From NCBI GenBank assembly GCA_043778415.1, contig JAYWGG010000323.1, positions 1 through 12,381 of the forward strand: a DNA stretch of 12,381 nt, given 5' to 3'. The position numbers and the translations under genes were made by a program. The first letter of the stretch is position 1, and every line of letters begins with the position of its first letter. Below the pieces are notes generated by a model. The model saw nothing but the letters and a program-made list of their open reading frames with translations. It searched no databases and was not told the DNA's origin. Positions 1-6,512 of the stretch are shown here, piece by piece. The stretch is from JAYUHK01 sp043778415. GTDB lineage: Bacteria; Bacteroidota; Bacteroidia; Chitinophagales; Saprospiraceae.

Positions 1-107
1 CGCAAAATGATAGTAATAAATAACTAAAAATAATGAACTCCCAAGTTCTATCCAGTTTTTTTTGTGACTGAAAAGTCTCAATAACCGATTTGTATATCCG
101 ATTTCTG

Positions 108-141
108 ACCACCTTGCTTATCCCGCAGGGTGGTTTTTTTT
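108..141 (+). terminator. Rho-independent terminator of a gene left of the window
   Basis: The arms at 108-117 and 125-134 pair over 10 positions (one G:T wobble) around a 7-base loop, and eight T's follow at 134-141. The T tract lies on the right, so it ends transcription coming from the left, from a gene outside the window or an unseen short transcript in 1-107. It faces the convergent thioredoxin-SPOR gene, whose stop codon is only about 20 bases further on. No A tract precedes the hairpin, so it is unlikely to work well in the other direction. Confidence 0.75.
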
Positions 142-159
142 ATGTATAAATGGCTTGAT

Positions 160-987
160 TTACAGTGCTGAAAGGTCTTTTACCACTCCGTTGAAATTGC
201 TTGCTTTCATTACTTGACTAAAATTACTTGCTTCCCGATTGGTAGAAAATTCGCCGACCATTACCCTAAAAATCGCCTTGCCGTTCACTCGCGCGCTATG
301 CACTAAAATTGCTTTGCCCGCAAATTTTTCCTGCAATTTTGCCGTTTCGTTCAGCACCTGTTTGTAATCCTCGAAAGCACCCGTTTGGACGCTGAACCCT
401 TTGAGAGCTTGGCGTTCTACAAAAAAACGAAACAATCCTTCCCCCGCTTCGTAGGTCGCGCCGGGAGAGTTGAGTTTGGGTTGCGGGGCTGGATTAGGGC
501 GCGCAGTTTCGCGCGGAGGGTCTGTTTTTTCGACGATTAGCTTTCTTTTGTTGGCTTTGGTACTCAACTCTTTGAGCTGCGACATAAGTTCAGAAACCGT
601 GAGGGCGGCTTCGGATTTGCGGATTTGACTGCCTCCAGAGTTCAAAAAAACAATCGTCGGCAGCACCTTGATATTGTATTGGTCTTTGAGCGCGTAGCCG
701 TCAAAATCATCAATATCTATCTTGACGGGAATCGTATTGCGCTGCATAAAGTCAATAATTGTCGGGTCGGAGTAGGTACTTTCGTCCATCCAGTGACAAG
801 GCATACACCAACTGGCGACAAAATCAACGACTATAATTTTGCCTTCGGCGGCGGCTCTTTCTTTGGCTTCTTTTAGATTTTTTCCGAACTCAAGTTCCAA
901 AAGCGGCTTTGCCTGCGCTGCAAAAGCAAGTGTAAAGAACAGAAAAAAAGATACAAAATGATTGAATTTTGAATAATTCGTTTTCAT
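160..987 (-). CDS. Secreted thioredoxin-like protein with C-terminal SPOR domain
   Basis: This 275-residue protein is predicted to act in the periplasm. Residues 1-26 form a signal peptide (basic start, hydrophobic FFLFF stretch, AQA-K cleavage region). A thioredoxin-fold domain follows, with the active site WCMPC (C61 and C64) and a cis-proline loop VLPT (P110). A charged and proline-rich linker (about 148-180) leads to a SPOR domain at about 196-275, recognisable from GFSVQTGAF and FRVMVGEFS. SPOR domains bind glycan strands of peptidoglycan stripped of peptides, often at division sites; thioredoxin domains exchange disulfides. I infer a disulfide reductase or isomerase tethered to the cell wall. 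The frame stays open up to 1053, but the ATG at 987 is chosen because the signal peptide begins there and the 22 extra residues look like non-coding translation. It is a single-gene unit on the minus strand. Confidence 0.88.
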   Translation of the reverse strand: MKTNYSKFNHFVSFFLFFTLAFAAQAKPLLELEFGKNLKEAKERAAAEGKIIVVDFVASWCMPCHWMDESTYSDPTIIDFMQRNTIPVKIDIDDFDGYALKDQYNIKVLPTIVFLNSGGSQIRKSEAALTVSELMSQLKELSTKANKRKLIVEKTDPPRETARPNPAPQPKLNSPGATYEAGEGLFRFFVERQALKGFSVQTGAFEDYKQVLNETAKLQEKFAGKAILVHSARVNGKAIFRVMVGEFSTNREASNFSQVMKASNFNGVVKDLSAL

Positions 988-1323
988 AAAAAAATTGTTT
1001 TTTGAATTTATTTGGGGACGGTGTTGTCTAAAAAAGCGGCTTTTGGAAAGCATAGAGCGTAAATTTTATAGGTCTGTAAAAATATTTGTTTTTCTAACAA
1101 CGCAAATATATAAAACAATAGTTTAATACTTGTACGAAAATACACAATAAAAATAAAATGATTTTTTTGTGACAGTATTTTTTATTGAAAAATATTTTTT
1201 TTACTTATCACAAATTTAGTGAAAATTTGAAAAAATATTTGAACAGACGCCGCAAAGAAAATACCACAAATGTACGATTGGAGAAAAAAATATTCAGAAA
1301 AATAGCCGCCACACGCAAAAATT
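988..1323. other. AT-rich intergenic gap without a gene
   Basis: These 336 bases separate the thioredoxin-SPOR start from the phosphatase stop. I see no credible gene. A lysine-rich plus-strand frame from 1185 runs into the antisense of the phosphatase and looks spurious. On the minus strand there are three exact matches to the Bacteroidota -7 box TAnnTTTG (1103-1110, 1211-1218, 1267-1274), none with a convincing -33 TTTG at the right distance. In DNA this AT-rich several chance matches are expected. No clear terminator hairpin follows the phosphatase gene. Confidence 0.6.
1103..1110 (-). promoter_or_regulatory. Possible -7 promoter box for thioredoxin-SPOR gene
   Basis: Read on the minus strand this is TATATTTG, an exact match to the Bacteroidota -7 consensus TAnnTTTG, about 115 bases before the ATG at 987. 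No TTG or TTTG sits at the usual 17-23 base spacing upstream, and similar boxes occur at 1211-1218 and 1267-1274, so the assignment is weak. Confidence 0.3.
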
Positions 1324-1947
1324 CTACATTTTTTTTAGATGCCGAGTGTCATTCTGCAAATCCATCTCAAAAGTATTGGAGGCAGCCGACCAATTTACTT
1401 TGAACAAACCCGTATTAGAATGTCCAAATTTTTCCATTTCTCGAAGATGTATTTTGTTGAATACACAGCAAAGGCAGCGCAGCGTACGCCCGTGCGTGCA
1501 AATCAGAATTTTCTGTTCGGGTCTTGTCACTAAATCAACTAAAAATAAATTTAATCGCTTGTAAAGTTCTTCCGCACTTTCGCCTTCGGGAAGCCTTGCC
1601 GTCAGGTCGTCTTGCTGCCAAGCGTCAATCATTGCCCTAAAATCCAGCTTCATTTCAGGGGACGGCGACTGTCCCTCGTGAATCCCCCAGCTCATCTCAT
1701 TGAGCCGCACATCTTCGAGCATAGGAATGCCTTTTTTTATAAAATTATCAACTGTTTGGCGCGTTCTTTGCAGTTTTGACACCATTATTAGGTCAAAATC
1801 TTGGGACTCATAGTGGTCAAAAAACGCCTGCGCTTGCGCTCTTCCGACTTCATTTATCGGCTCATCTACCCCACTTCCCTGCACGATACCGCGCCTGTTG
1901 TAATCCGTTTCGCCGTGGCGAATAAAATATATTTCTTTTGTTTGCAT
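1324..1947 (-). CDS. Histidine phosphatase family protein (phosphoglycerate mutase-like)
   Basis: This 207-residue cytoplasmic enzyme belongs to the histidine phosphatase superfamily, which forms a phosphohistidine intermediate. The N-terminal signature RHGET is at residues 10-14 (nucleophile H11). The second conserved arginine is in SKLQRTRQT (R61), the likely acid is E84 in NEMSWG, and the second catalytic histidine is H152 in THGRT. All catalytic residues are therefore present and the length is usual for the family. Substrate cannot be told; the family covers sugar phosphates, cofactor precursors and phosphoproteins. The ATG at 1947 is preferred over a TTG one codon earlier because it overlaps the mqnE stop codon in a TGATG arrangement, which suggests translational coupling. 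A cysteine cluster (RCLCCVF) follows H152. Confidence 0.9.
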   Translation of the reverse strand: MQTKEIYFIRHGETDYNRRGIVQGSGVDEPINEVGRAQAQAFFDHYESQDFDLIMVSKLQRTRQTVDNFIKKGIPMLEDVRLNEMSWGIHEGQSPSPEMKLDFRAMIDAWQQDDLTARLPEGESAEELYKRLNLFLVDLVTRPEQKILICTHGRTLRCLCCVFNKIHLREMEKFGHSNTGLFKVNWSAASNTFEMDLQNDTRHLKKM

Positions 1948-3146
1948 CAATTTTGATTGACCACTGGAAGTTCTAAATAGCCTTTAAATTGGCTGTCACT
2001 TTCAAAGGTAAAATCCGTAAAATCCTTTACTACATTATAAAGCGTATCGCGCTCAATCGGTCGGCGACCGACGCGCCGAATCATCGTCACCAACTCCTCT
2101 GTGGAAAGCGAAGGATTTTGTTCCTCCGAGCCAGCCATTGAGTAGATTTTTGTAGTATCATCAATCGTTCCGTCCATATCATTTACACCAAAAGCGAGTG
2201 AAATTTGAGCAGTTTGCCGTCCAATCATGGGCCAATACGCTTTCAAATGGTCAAAATTATCCAAATAAATACGACTGACGGCGTAATTTCGGAGGTCTTC
2301 GACGGTCGTACTTTCTTTGATATGGCTCATCTGATTGTCTTGATTCCGAAATTTTAGGGGAATAAAAGTCTGAAATCCGCCCATTTTATCCTGCAACTGA
2401 CGCAATTTTTCGAGATGGTCAATCCGATGCTCGAAGCCCTCGATATGTCCATAGAGCATCGTGGCGTTGGACTTCATGCCCAAATTGTGCCAAATTTCGT
2501 GTATTTCGAGCCATTGTTCGCCCGTACATTTGTCGGCAGCAATCTGCTTTCTGATGTCCTGATGAAAAATTTCCGCACCTCCGCCGGGCATCGAATCCAC
2601 CCCCGAATCTTTAATCATCTTCATGCCCTCCGCATAACTGACCTTCGCTTTTTTGAAAATATAATGGTATTCGACGGGCGTAAGTGCCTTTACGTGCAGC
2701 TCGGGGCGATGCGTTTTTATGCGATGAAACAGCTCTGTATAAAACTTCAAATCGTACTGCGGCAGCACGCCACCTACGATGTGAACCTCCGTAACTGGCT
2801 GATTATCATAGGTTTTTACTACGTCCATCATCTCGTCCATTGTGAGTTCCCAACCTTCGCTGCGCTGTTTGAGCAGGCGAGAGTAAGAGCAGAATGCGCA
2901 AGTGTAAATGCAAAGATTGGTAGGCTCGAGGTGAAAATTGCGATTGAAATAAGTAGCGTCGCCGTGCTTTTCTTCGCGGACGAAATTCGCTAATGTCCCC
3001 AAAAAGCTCAAAGATGCTTTCTGAAAAAGCAAAAGACCGTCTTCGGGCGTAATACGAATTTTATCAAAAACCTTTTGGGCGATTTTCTTCAAATCTTCCG
3101 AAAGTGTTGGGTCTTGGACTATAAAATTTGGCGGAGCAATCGTCAT
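1947..3146 (-). CDS. mqnE: Aminofutalosine synthase MqnE
   Basis: This 399-residue radical-SAM enzyme belongs to the futalosine route to menaquinone. In the family, a 5'-deoxyadenosyl radical adds to 3-[(1-carboxyvinyl)oxy]benzoate to give aminofutalosine, in the cytoplasm. The radical-SAM cluster motif is C79-x3-C83-x2-C86 (CIYTCAFC), followed by the SAM-binding HIVGGVLP at 122-129, a GGGAEIF segment at 188-194 and a C-terminal PIERDTLYN typical of the MqnE/CofH-like group. The cluster spacing and flanking NLCIYTCAFC favour MqnE over the sister enzyme MqnC. Length is typical. It follows the GT2 gene by 81 bases and overlaps the phosphatase gene by one base. No other mqn gene is in the window, which is common because these genes are often dispersed. 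Confidence 0.92.
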   Translation of the reverse strand: MTIAPPNFIVQDPTLSEDLKKIAQKVFDKIRITPEDGLLLFQKASLSFLGTLANFVREEKHGDATYFNRNFHLEPTNLCIYTCAFCSYSRLLKQRSEGWELTMDEMMDVVKTYDNQPVTEVHIVGGVLPQYDLKFYTELFHRIKTHRPELHVKALTPVEYHYIFKKAKVSYAEGMKMIKDSGVDSMPGGGAEIFHQDIRKQIAADKCTGEQWLEIHEIWHNLGMKSNATMLYGHIEGFEHRIDHLEKLRQLQDKMGGFQTFIPLKFRNQDNQMSHIKESTTVEDLRNYAVSRIYLDNFDHLKAYWPMIGRQTAQISLAFGVNDMDGTIDDTTKIYSMAGSEEQNPSLSTEELVTMIRRVGRRPIERDTLYNVVKDFTDFTFESDSQFKGYLELPVVNQN

Positions 3147-3227
3147 ATATATATGGTGTAAATTCTTTTGAAACGGTTATCGAAGCGTATAACAATTTTC
3201 GCAACTTTCAGTTTAGAATGAAACTTA

Positions 3228-4118
3228 TTATCTTCGAGAAAAGGTCAAAAAATAATACAATTTGAACAAATCCAACACAAAAAGTCGTGGATTGGGAGAT
3301 GTATGCAAATGATTTTCGATAATTGGTAAGACAAAAGCCAACGCCAAGCGAGTCGGTTGAGTGAGCGCGTATTTTTTTAGAAAAAATACTGTTTTCGTCA
3401 GTTTGGTCTGCACGACAGATGATTTTTGGTTCAAGAAAACCAAATTTTCGATAGCAAATTTGGTTTTTTTCAAAAAAATAGACGTATTTTCTAATCCAAG
3501 ATGCACGGAAGGATTGTCGAGATGAAGGATAGAAATTTTTTGCTGCTCCAATATCAGTCCAAAAAGCGTGTCTTCATGTCCGTATTGCATCAGATTTTCG
3601 TCGAACTTGATAGACTGAAAGATATTTTTGGGCAACATAAAATTACTGCTCGTAAAGTTAGAATATGGATTTTTGCTGCGCTCGGCAGCGGTTTTTACTT
3701 CGCGCAGACTGCCGTTTTTCCAGTGCAAAATTTTATTTGGTGTGCACTCTTGCTCGTAAATATGTCCGCCAAGCAGCACCGAAGTCGGATTATCTTGCTG
3801 CGCCGCTACATAATTTTGAATAAAGTTTGGATTTTGAGCCACACTCATATCGCAATCCATAAACAATAAGTTGGGAAATACCGCACTCGCCGCCAATGAA
3901 TTTCTTATCTTCGAGCGACCAATATTTTTTTCTAAAAGACTTATTTTTACTCGATTATTGACATCTGAAATTGGCTTTTGGGGTCTAAATATTGCGTCCG
4001 AAGCATCGTCGAAACAAAGAATTTCAAAAGGCAGTCCAAGCCGCTCGCACTGCGCCAGCAAATCCTCCAACAGTGGCTCGACCGAGTAATTAAAATTTGG
4101 AATCAAAACGGACAACAT
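3228..4118 (-). CDS. Family 2 glycosyltransferase
   Basis: This 296-residue protein has a GT-A fold. The N-terminus SVLIPNFN (3-10) opens the nucleotide-binding fold, followed by FDDAS (36-40), NIGRSKIRNSLA (65-76) and a DxD-type metal/sugar-nucleotide motif in FMDCDM (D88, D90). A late acidic motif YGHEDTLFG (179-187; E182, D183) fits the catalytic-base region of GT2 enzymes. The C-terminal 80 residues are basic and partly hydrophobic (LALAFVLPII) and may lie against the membrane. It probably transfers a sugar to a surface polysaccharide or lipid, but donor and acceptor cannot be inferred. It is the first gene of a co-directional set with mqnE and the phosphatase; the 81-base gap leaves shared transcription uncertain. 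It is divergent from the HTH gene at 4318. Confidence 0.88.
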   Translation of the reverse strand: MLSVLIPNFNYSVEPLLEDLLAQCERLGLPFEILCFDDASDAIFRPQKPISDVNNRVKISLLEKNIGRSKIRNSLAASAVFPNLLFMDCDMSVAQNPNFIQNYVAAQQDNPTSVLLGGHIYEQECTPNKILHWKNGSLREVKTAAERSKNPYSNFTSSNFMLPKNIFQSIKFDENLMQYGHEDTLFGLILEQQKISILHLDNPSVHLGLENTSIFLKKTKFAIENLVFLNQKSSVVQTKLTKTVFFLKKYALTQPTRLALAFVLPIIENHLHTSPNPRLFVLDLFKLYYFLTFSRR

Positions 4119-4212
4119 AATTCTCTAAATAATTTGAACAGCAGTAAAAACGCAATATTTTATTTTATAAGAAAATAAATATATGAAATTTTGAAAATTT
4201 TTTTGAAAAAAG

Positions 4213-4243
4213 TTTGATAGCTCAAAATATCTTCTTATTTTTA
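4213..4243 (+). promoter_or_regulatory. Candidate Bacteroidota-type promoter for the HTH gene
   Basis: TTTG at 4213-4216 is followed after 19 bases by TATTTTTA at 4236-4243, which matches TAnnTTTG at seven of eight positions (last base differs). Spacing fits the -33/-7 layout known for Bacteroidota sigma factors. It would give a 5' leader of about 70 bases containing a small hairpin (4249-4253 with 4262-4266). Confidence 0.45.
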
Positions 4244-4317
4244 TCGCAGGAAGTGTAAAACCTTCCGACAAAAAGTCAAAATTCTTCATTTATTAACGTT
4301 TAAAATCCGATTCAGTT

Positions 4318-4578
4318 ATGAACATTACCTTTGAAGAGCTAAGGAGCATCAAACACAGCCTGCCCACAGGCAGCATCAACCGCATCGCGCAAGAGTTGAG
4401 CATGGACGAACAGGCGGTTCGTAATTTTTTTGGCGCAAGCCGCTTTGCGCACGACGACACCCACGATTGGCACTACGAACCGGGTCCCGACGGTGGTATC
4501 GTGAACGTAAAAGACACGTCTATTTTGGATTTGGCAAAAAAAATCCTGAACGAATCCCACGTCGCCTCTGCGTCGTGA
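4318..4578 (+). CDS. Small helix-turn-helix DNA-binding protein
   Basis: This 86-residue protein is of a type I recognise as common and conserved in Bacteroidota, usually annotated only as DNA-binding or hypothetical. Residues 5-42 look like a helix-turn-helix: LPTGSINRIAQELSM then DEQAVRNFFGAS as the recognition helix region. The second half carries the conserved-looking EPGPDGGIVNVKDTSILDLAKKIL segment, a beta turn followed by an amphipathic helix that could dimerise. I infer a cytoplasmic regulator or nucleoid-associated protein; targets are unknown. The ATG at 4318 has no Shine-Dalgarno sequence, as usual in the phylum. It is transcribed alone: a strong terminator follows within 30 bases, and the neighbour to the left is divergent. 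Confidence 0.8.
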   Translation: MNITFEELRSIKHSLPTGSINRIAQELSMDEQAVRNFFGASRFAHDDTHDWHYEPGPDGGIVNVKDTSILDLAKKILNESHVASAS

Positions 4579-4604
4579 ACCGACAAAAGTACAATTTAAT
4601 TTTT

Positions 4605-4656
4605 AAAAAAAAAAGTGAGATTGCAGGAATTTGCTTCTTGCAATCTCACTTTTTTT
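4605..4656 (+). terminator. Strong, probably bidirectional terminator after the HTH gene
   Basis: The arms GTGAGATTGCA (4615-4625) and TGCAATCTCAC (4639-4649) pair perfectly over 11 bases around a 13-base loop. They are flanked by ten A's (4605-4614) and seven T's (4650-4656), which extend the stem to about 18 pairs. The A and T tracts on either side make it able to act in both directions. Confidence 0.88.
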
Positions 4657-4673
4657 ATTTTTGGGTAGCATCT

Positions 4674-4689
4674 AAAATAAACTATCCAT
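4674..4689 (+). repeat. Copy 1 of intergenic motif RAAATAAACTANYCAT
   Basis: AAAATAAACTATCCAT sits between the HTH terminator and aroK, about 75 bases before the aroK start. The match to the copy at 6451-6466 extends on both sides, so that 4668-4693 and 6445-6470 agree at 23 of 26 positions. The element may be regulatory or the end of a small repeat; the sequence alone does not decide. Confidence 0.5.
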
Positions 4690-4764
4690 TTTTGTTACTG
4701 ACTTGGAAAAATTGAAGTGCCTTATTTTTTTCTCATTTCTAAAATTATTTTAAAGTTTTTTTCT

Positions 4765-5292
4765 ATGAAAGTTTTTTTAATCGGCATGATGGGCTGCGGA
4801 AAAAGCTATTGGGCGCAAAAATTGGCAGAAAAAACCGATACAAAATGGACAGACTTGGACGAAGATATAGCGCGTTTTGAAAAAAAATCTATTTCTGAAA
4901 TCATAAAAACACAAAATTGGGACTATTTTCGCCTGTTGGAGCAAAAAATATTAAAAAAAATTACTAAAAAAAATATCACATTTATCGCTACTGGCGGCGG
5001 AACTCCGTGCTATTTTGACAACCTCGAAGTGATGAAAAATAACGGTCAAGTAGTGTATCTAAAAACTCCTGTTGAGCTGATATTTCAACGCCTAATGTCG
5101 GGCGATAGAGAACGTCCTTTGCTCAAAAATAAGCCGCCCGAAGAGCTGTTTAGCTATCTCCAAAACCTACTTTCTGAACGTGAGGTATATTACCAAAAAG
5201 CACACTATATCGCTTCGCAAAGTCCTGATAGTCAATTACTTGGCGATGAAATACTCGAATATTTGAAGACTCAAAATATGCACTTTGATTAG
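4765..5292 (+). CDS. aroK: Shikimate kinase
   Basis: This 175-residue cytoplasmic enzyme phosphorylates shikimate at the 3-OH with ATP, the fifth step of the shikimate pathway to chorismate. It has the P-loop GMMGCGKS (7-14), the shikimate/Mg site D32-x-D34 in DLDEDI, the FRxxE motif (F55, R56, E59), the shikimate-binding TGGGT (77-81), the lid RERPLL (R115 and R117) and the adenine-side RExxY (R139, with Y142/Y143). Everything needed for activity is present and length is normal. The frame is open back to a GTG at 4717, but the ATG at 4765 is chosen because the canonical MKVFLIGMMG start of the family is there. No Shine-Dalgarno sequence precedes it. It appears to be a single-gene unit. Confidence 0.95.
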   Translation: MKVFLIGMMGCGKSYWAQKLAEKTDTKWTDLDEDIARFEKKSISEIIKTQNWDYFRLLEQKILKKITKKNITFIATGGGTPCYFDNLEVMKNNGQVVYLKTPVELIFQRLMSGDRERPLLKNKPPEELFSYLQNLLSEREVYYQKAHYIASQSPDSQLLGDEILEYLKTQNMHFD

Positions 5293-5330
5293 ACTATTTT
5301 TAAGCTATGTTGGAGCAATCTGGTGGCTGA

Positions 5331-5357
5331 TAAAAACAGTTTAAAAATTGTTTTTTA
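5331..5357 (+). terminator. Weak possible terminator after aroK
   Basis: TAAAAACA at 5331-5338 can pair with TGTTTTTTA at 5349-5357 around a loop of about 10 bases, and the right arm doubles as a T tract. The stem is almost all A:T, so this is a weak call, supported mainly by its position about 40 bases after the aroK stop. Confidence 0.35.
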
Positions 5358-5529
5358 GTCCGCCAAACTAACCCGAATCGAACCGATATTTTATACCATT
5401 TCGGGCAACAAAAAGTTACTTTTTTTTTGCTTTTTAAATATAAAAAAATCGTAATATGATATATTTTTACTATGTCACATTTTCGTAAAAACAGTCACAA
5501 ATAAACTATGTTTTATCAAAAAAACTATA

Positions 5530-5537
5530 TAAATTTG
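5530..5537 (+). promoter_or_regulatory. Possible -7 promoter box for the GT-B domain gene
   Basis: TAAATTTG matches the Bacteroidota -7 consensus TAnnTTTG exactly, about 95 bases before the ATG at 5632. No good -33 TTTG lies upstream at the expected spacing. An alternative is TTTG at 5561-5564 with an imperfect TATCTTGT at 5588-5595, 23 bases further on. Confidence 0.35.
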
Positions 5538-5631
5538 CGGTATAGATAAATAATTTACCTTTTGGCTAACGCTCGAAACAAATTTGCTATCTTGTGTAAG
5601 CCAAACTATATTAACATAAAAAATTGTACAG

Positions 5632-6159
5632 ATGACACCTTTCTTATCGATGGTGCAAGCATCTAACCCAGTCGAGAAATCACTCGAAATGGTAGTAGAT
5701 GTGTTTGCTTCTTTCTATCACGGGCTAACCAACAAAAACCAACAAAGACTTAAGTTTTTGATAGTTGGTGCCGACAAATCCAATACCGAAAAAGTAACTG
5801 CTTTAGCCAAAAATTTTGAAATCGGACACACCGTAGAGTTCGTTTCGGCAGCCGATGCCAGTGCGAAAGGCTACGGCGCAGCGACCGTGCTGGTCGAAGC
5901 TGCTACGGGCGAGGACGATTCGTTTATAATAGACGGACTCGGTCACGGGCTGCCAGTCCTCACGTTTATCACGCCTGCACGCCGCGAAATTTTAGACAAT
6001 TCTTGCGCAGTAATGGTAAAATACCGAGATTACGAGGCAAACGTTAATTCGTTGGCGAATGCACTTGAAATCATCTATTTCGACCCTGAAGCAAGAAAAA
6101 TGCTCCGCAGAGGCGCGTTGTCGAAGCACGCAACGCTCACGAAGCAGCAAACGAAATAA
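5632..6159 (+). CDS. Stand-alone GT-B (GT4-type) C-terminal domain protein, likely degenerate
   Basis: This 175-residue protein resembles the C-terminal nucleotide-sugar-binding half of GT4 glycosyltransferases, whose full length is about 350-400. In order: a helix after VEKS (14-17), the strand and turn KFLIVGAD (41-48), VEFVSAAD (68-75), the catalytic-loop region 89-111 with DGLGHGLPVLTF, a late acidic turn YRDYEANVNSLANAL and the closing DPEARKMLRRGAL helix. The EX7E positions align with G93 and D101, so both catalytic glutamates are changed. The acceptor-binding N-terminal half is absent and a TAA 15 bases upstream rules out a longer in-frame start. It may be a sugar-nucleotide sensor, a partner of another subunit, or the remnant of a larger gene. 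The family call rests on motif layout only. Confidence 0.6.
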   Translation: MTPFLSMVQASNPVEKSLEMVVDVFASFYHGLTNKNQQRLKFLIVGADKSNTEKVTALAKNFEIGHTVEFVSAADASAKGYGAATVLVEAATGEDDSFIIDGLGHGLPVLTFITPARREILDNSCAVMVKYRDYEANVNSLANALEIIYFDPEARKMLRRGALSKHATLTKQQTK

Positions 6160-6219
6160 ATGTTGCGGTTCTTTCGGATAAAGAATGTATCTAAAATAAA
6201 TATGTAACTTGTTGGTCAC

Positions 6220-6252
6220 AAGCTACCGACACCTTAAAGGTGTCGGTAGCTT
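6220..6252 (+). terminator. Perfect GC-rich hairpin after the GT-B domain gene
   Basis: AAGCTACCGACACCT (6220-6234) pairs perfectly with AGGTGTCGGTAGCTT (6238-6252) around a 3-base loop, 15 bp in all. It lies about 60 bases after a stop codon, where a terminator would be expected, but no T tract follows on either side. It may be a factor-assisted terminator, an mRNA 3'-end stabiliser or a dispersed palindromic repeat. Confidence 0.5.
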
Positions 6253-6288
6253 CGGCTTATCTTATTGAAAGTCAGCAAATTATGCAAC

Positions 6289-6354
6289 AAGAATATTTTG
6301 TTATAATTTTTCACAACTCGCTAATATTCAGTGTGTTGTGATAAAAATATTCTT
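6289..6354. repeat. Two-part inverted repeat in the 6160-6512 gap
   Basis: AAGAATATTTT at 6289-6299 is the reverse complement of 6344-6354, and TCACAAC at 6311-6317 is the reverse complement of 6335-6341. The left arm has an extra 11 bases between its two parts, so the fold has a one-sided bulge. The loop segment 6321-6331 in turn pairs with 6412-6422. No function is recognised. Confidence 0.45.
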
Positions 6355-6450
6355 TGCCAAAATGTATCGAAATTTTAATCTTCGATAGAAAAATACTTTT
6401 TTGTAAAATAGCTGAATATTAGATTACCTTTGAAGGTGGGAAATGCGTCT

Positions 6451-6466
6451 GAAATAAACTAACCAT
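6451..6466 (+). repeat. Copy 2 of intergenic motif RAAATAAACTANYCAT
   Basis: GAAATAAACTAACCAT lies about 45 bases before the start of the secreted-protein gene. It differs from copy 1 before aroK at two of 16 positions, and the longer 26-base match is described there. Its location close to a start codon is compatible with a regulatory role. Confidence 0.5.
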
Positions 6467-6512
6467 TTTTTATTCATTTCTTAATTTTTTTTCCAAATTA
6501 AAAATATTTACG

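Larger units (their letters stand above)
5293..5631. other. AT-rich intergenic gap without a gene
   Basis: These 339 bases hold no credible coding frame. Just after aroK a weak hairpin pairs 5331-5338 with 5349-5357 and could serve as its terminator. A short inverted repeat CCCGAA/TTCGGG (5372-5377 and 5400-5405) follows. The right third carries promoter-like sequence for the gene at 5632. The frame of that gene is closed by a TAA at 5617-5619, so the gap does not hide a longer N-terminus in the same frame. Confidence 0.6.
6160..6512. other. Repeat-rich intergenic gap without a gene
   Basis: These 353 bases contain no credible gene but an unusual number of inverted repeats: a perfect 14-15 bp hairpin (6220-6252); a two-part inverted repeat (6289-6299 with 6344-6354 and 6311-6317 with 6335-6341); a 7 bp pair (6365-6371 with 6381-6387); and an 11 bp long-range pair (6321-6331 with 6412-6422). 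Near the left end GTATCTAAAATAAA (6187-6200) resembles the left half of the repeated intergenic motif. A full copy of that motif lies at 6451-6466 before the next gene. Confidence 0.6.

Noticed and set aside
35..63. GAACT/AGTTC hairpin followed by T's as a terminator
   Set aside because: The stem is only 5 bp and a 7-base spacer separates it from the T tract; the hairpin at 108-141 is far better.
1185..1403. Lysine-rich 72-codon frame on the plus strand
   Set aside because: It starts at TTG in AT-rich DNA and overlaps the 3' end of the phosphatase gene in antisense; composition follows the A-rich sequence.
2415..2993. 192-codon open frame on the plus strand inside mqnE
   Set aside because: It is fully antisense to a clearly identified mqnE with intact motifs; its translation has no recognisable domain.
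5365..5385. tRNA T-arm-like sequence on the minus strand (GGTTCGATTCGGG)
   Set aside because: The flanking bases do not form a 5 bp T stem, and no acceptor, D or anticodon arm can be built around it.
6120..6195. Possible frameshift at the end of the GT-B domain gene: another frame reads EARNAHEAANEINVAVLSDKECI before a stop
   Set aside because: The in-frame end RRGALSKHATLTKQQTK already closes the domain normally, and nothing shows that the alternative frame is conserved.
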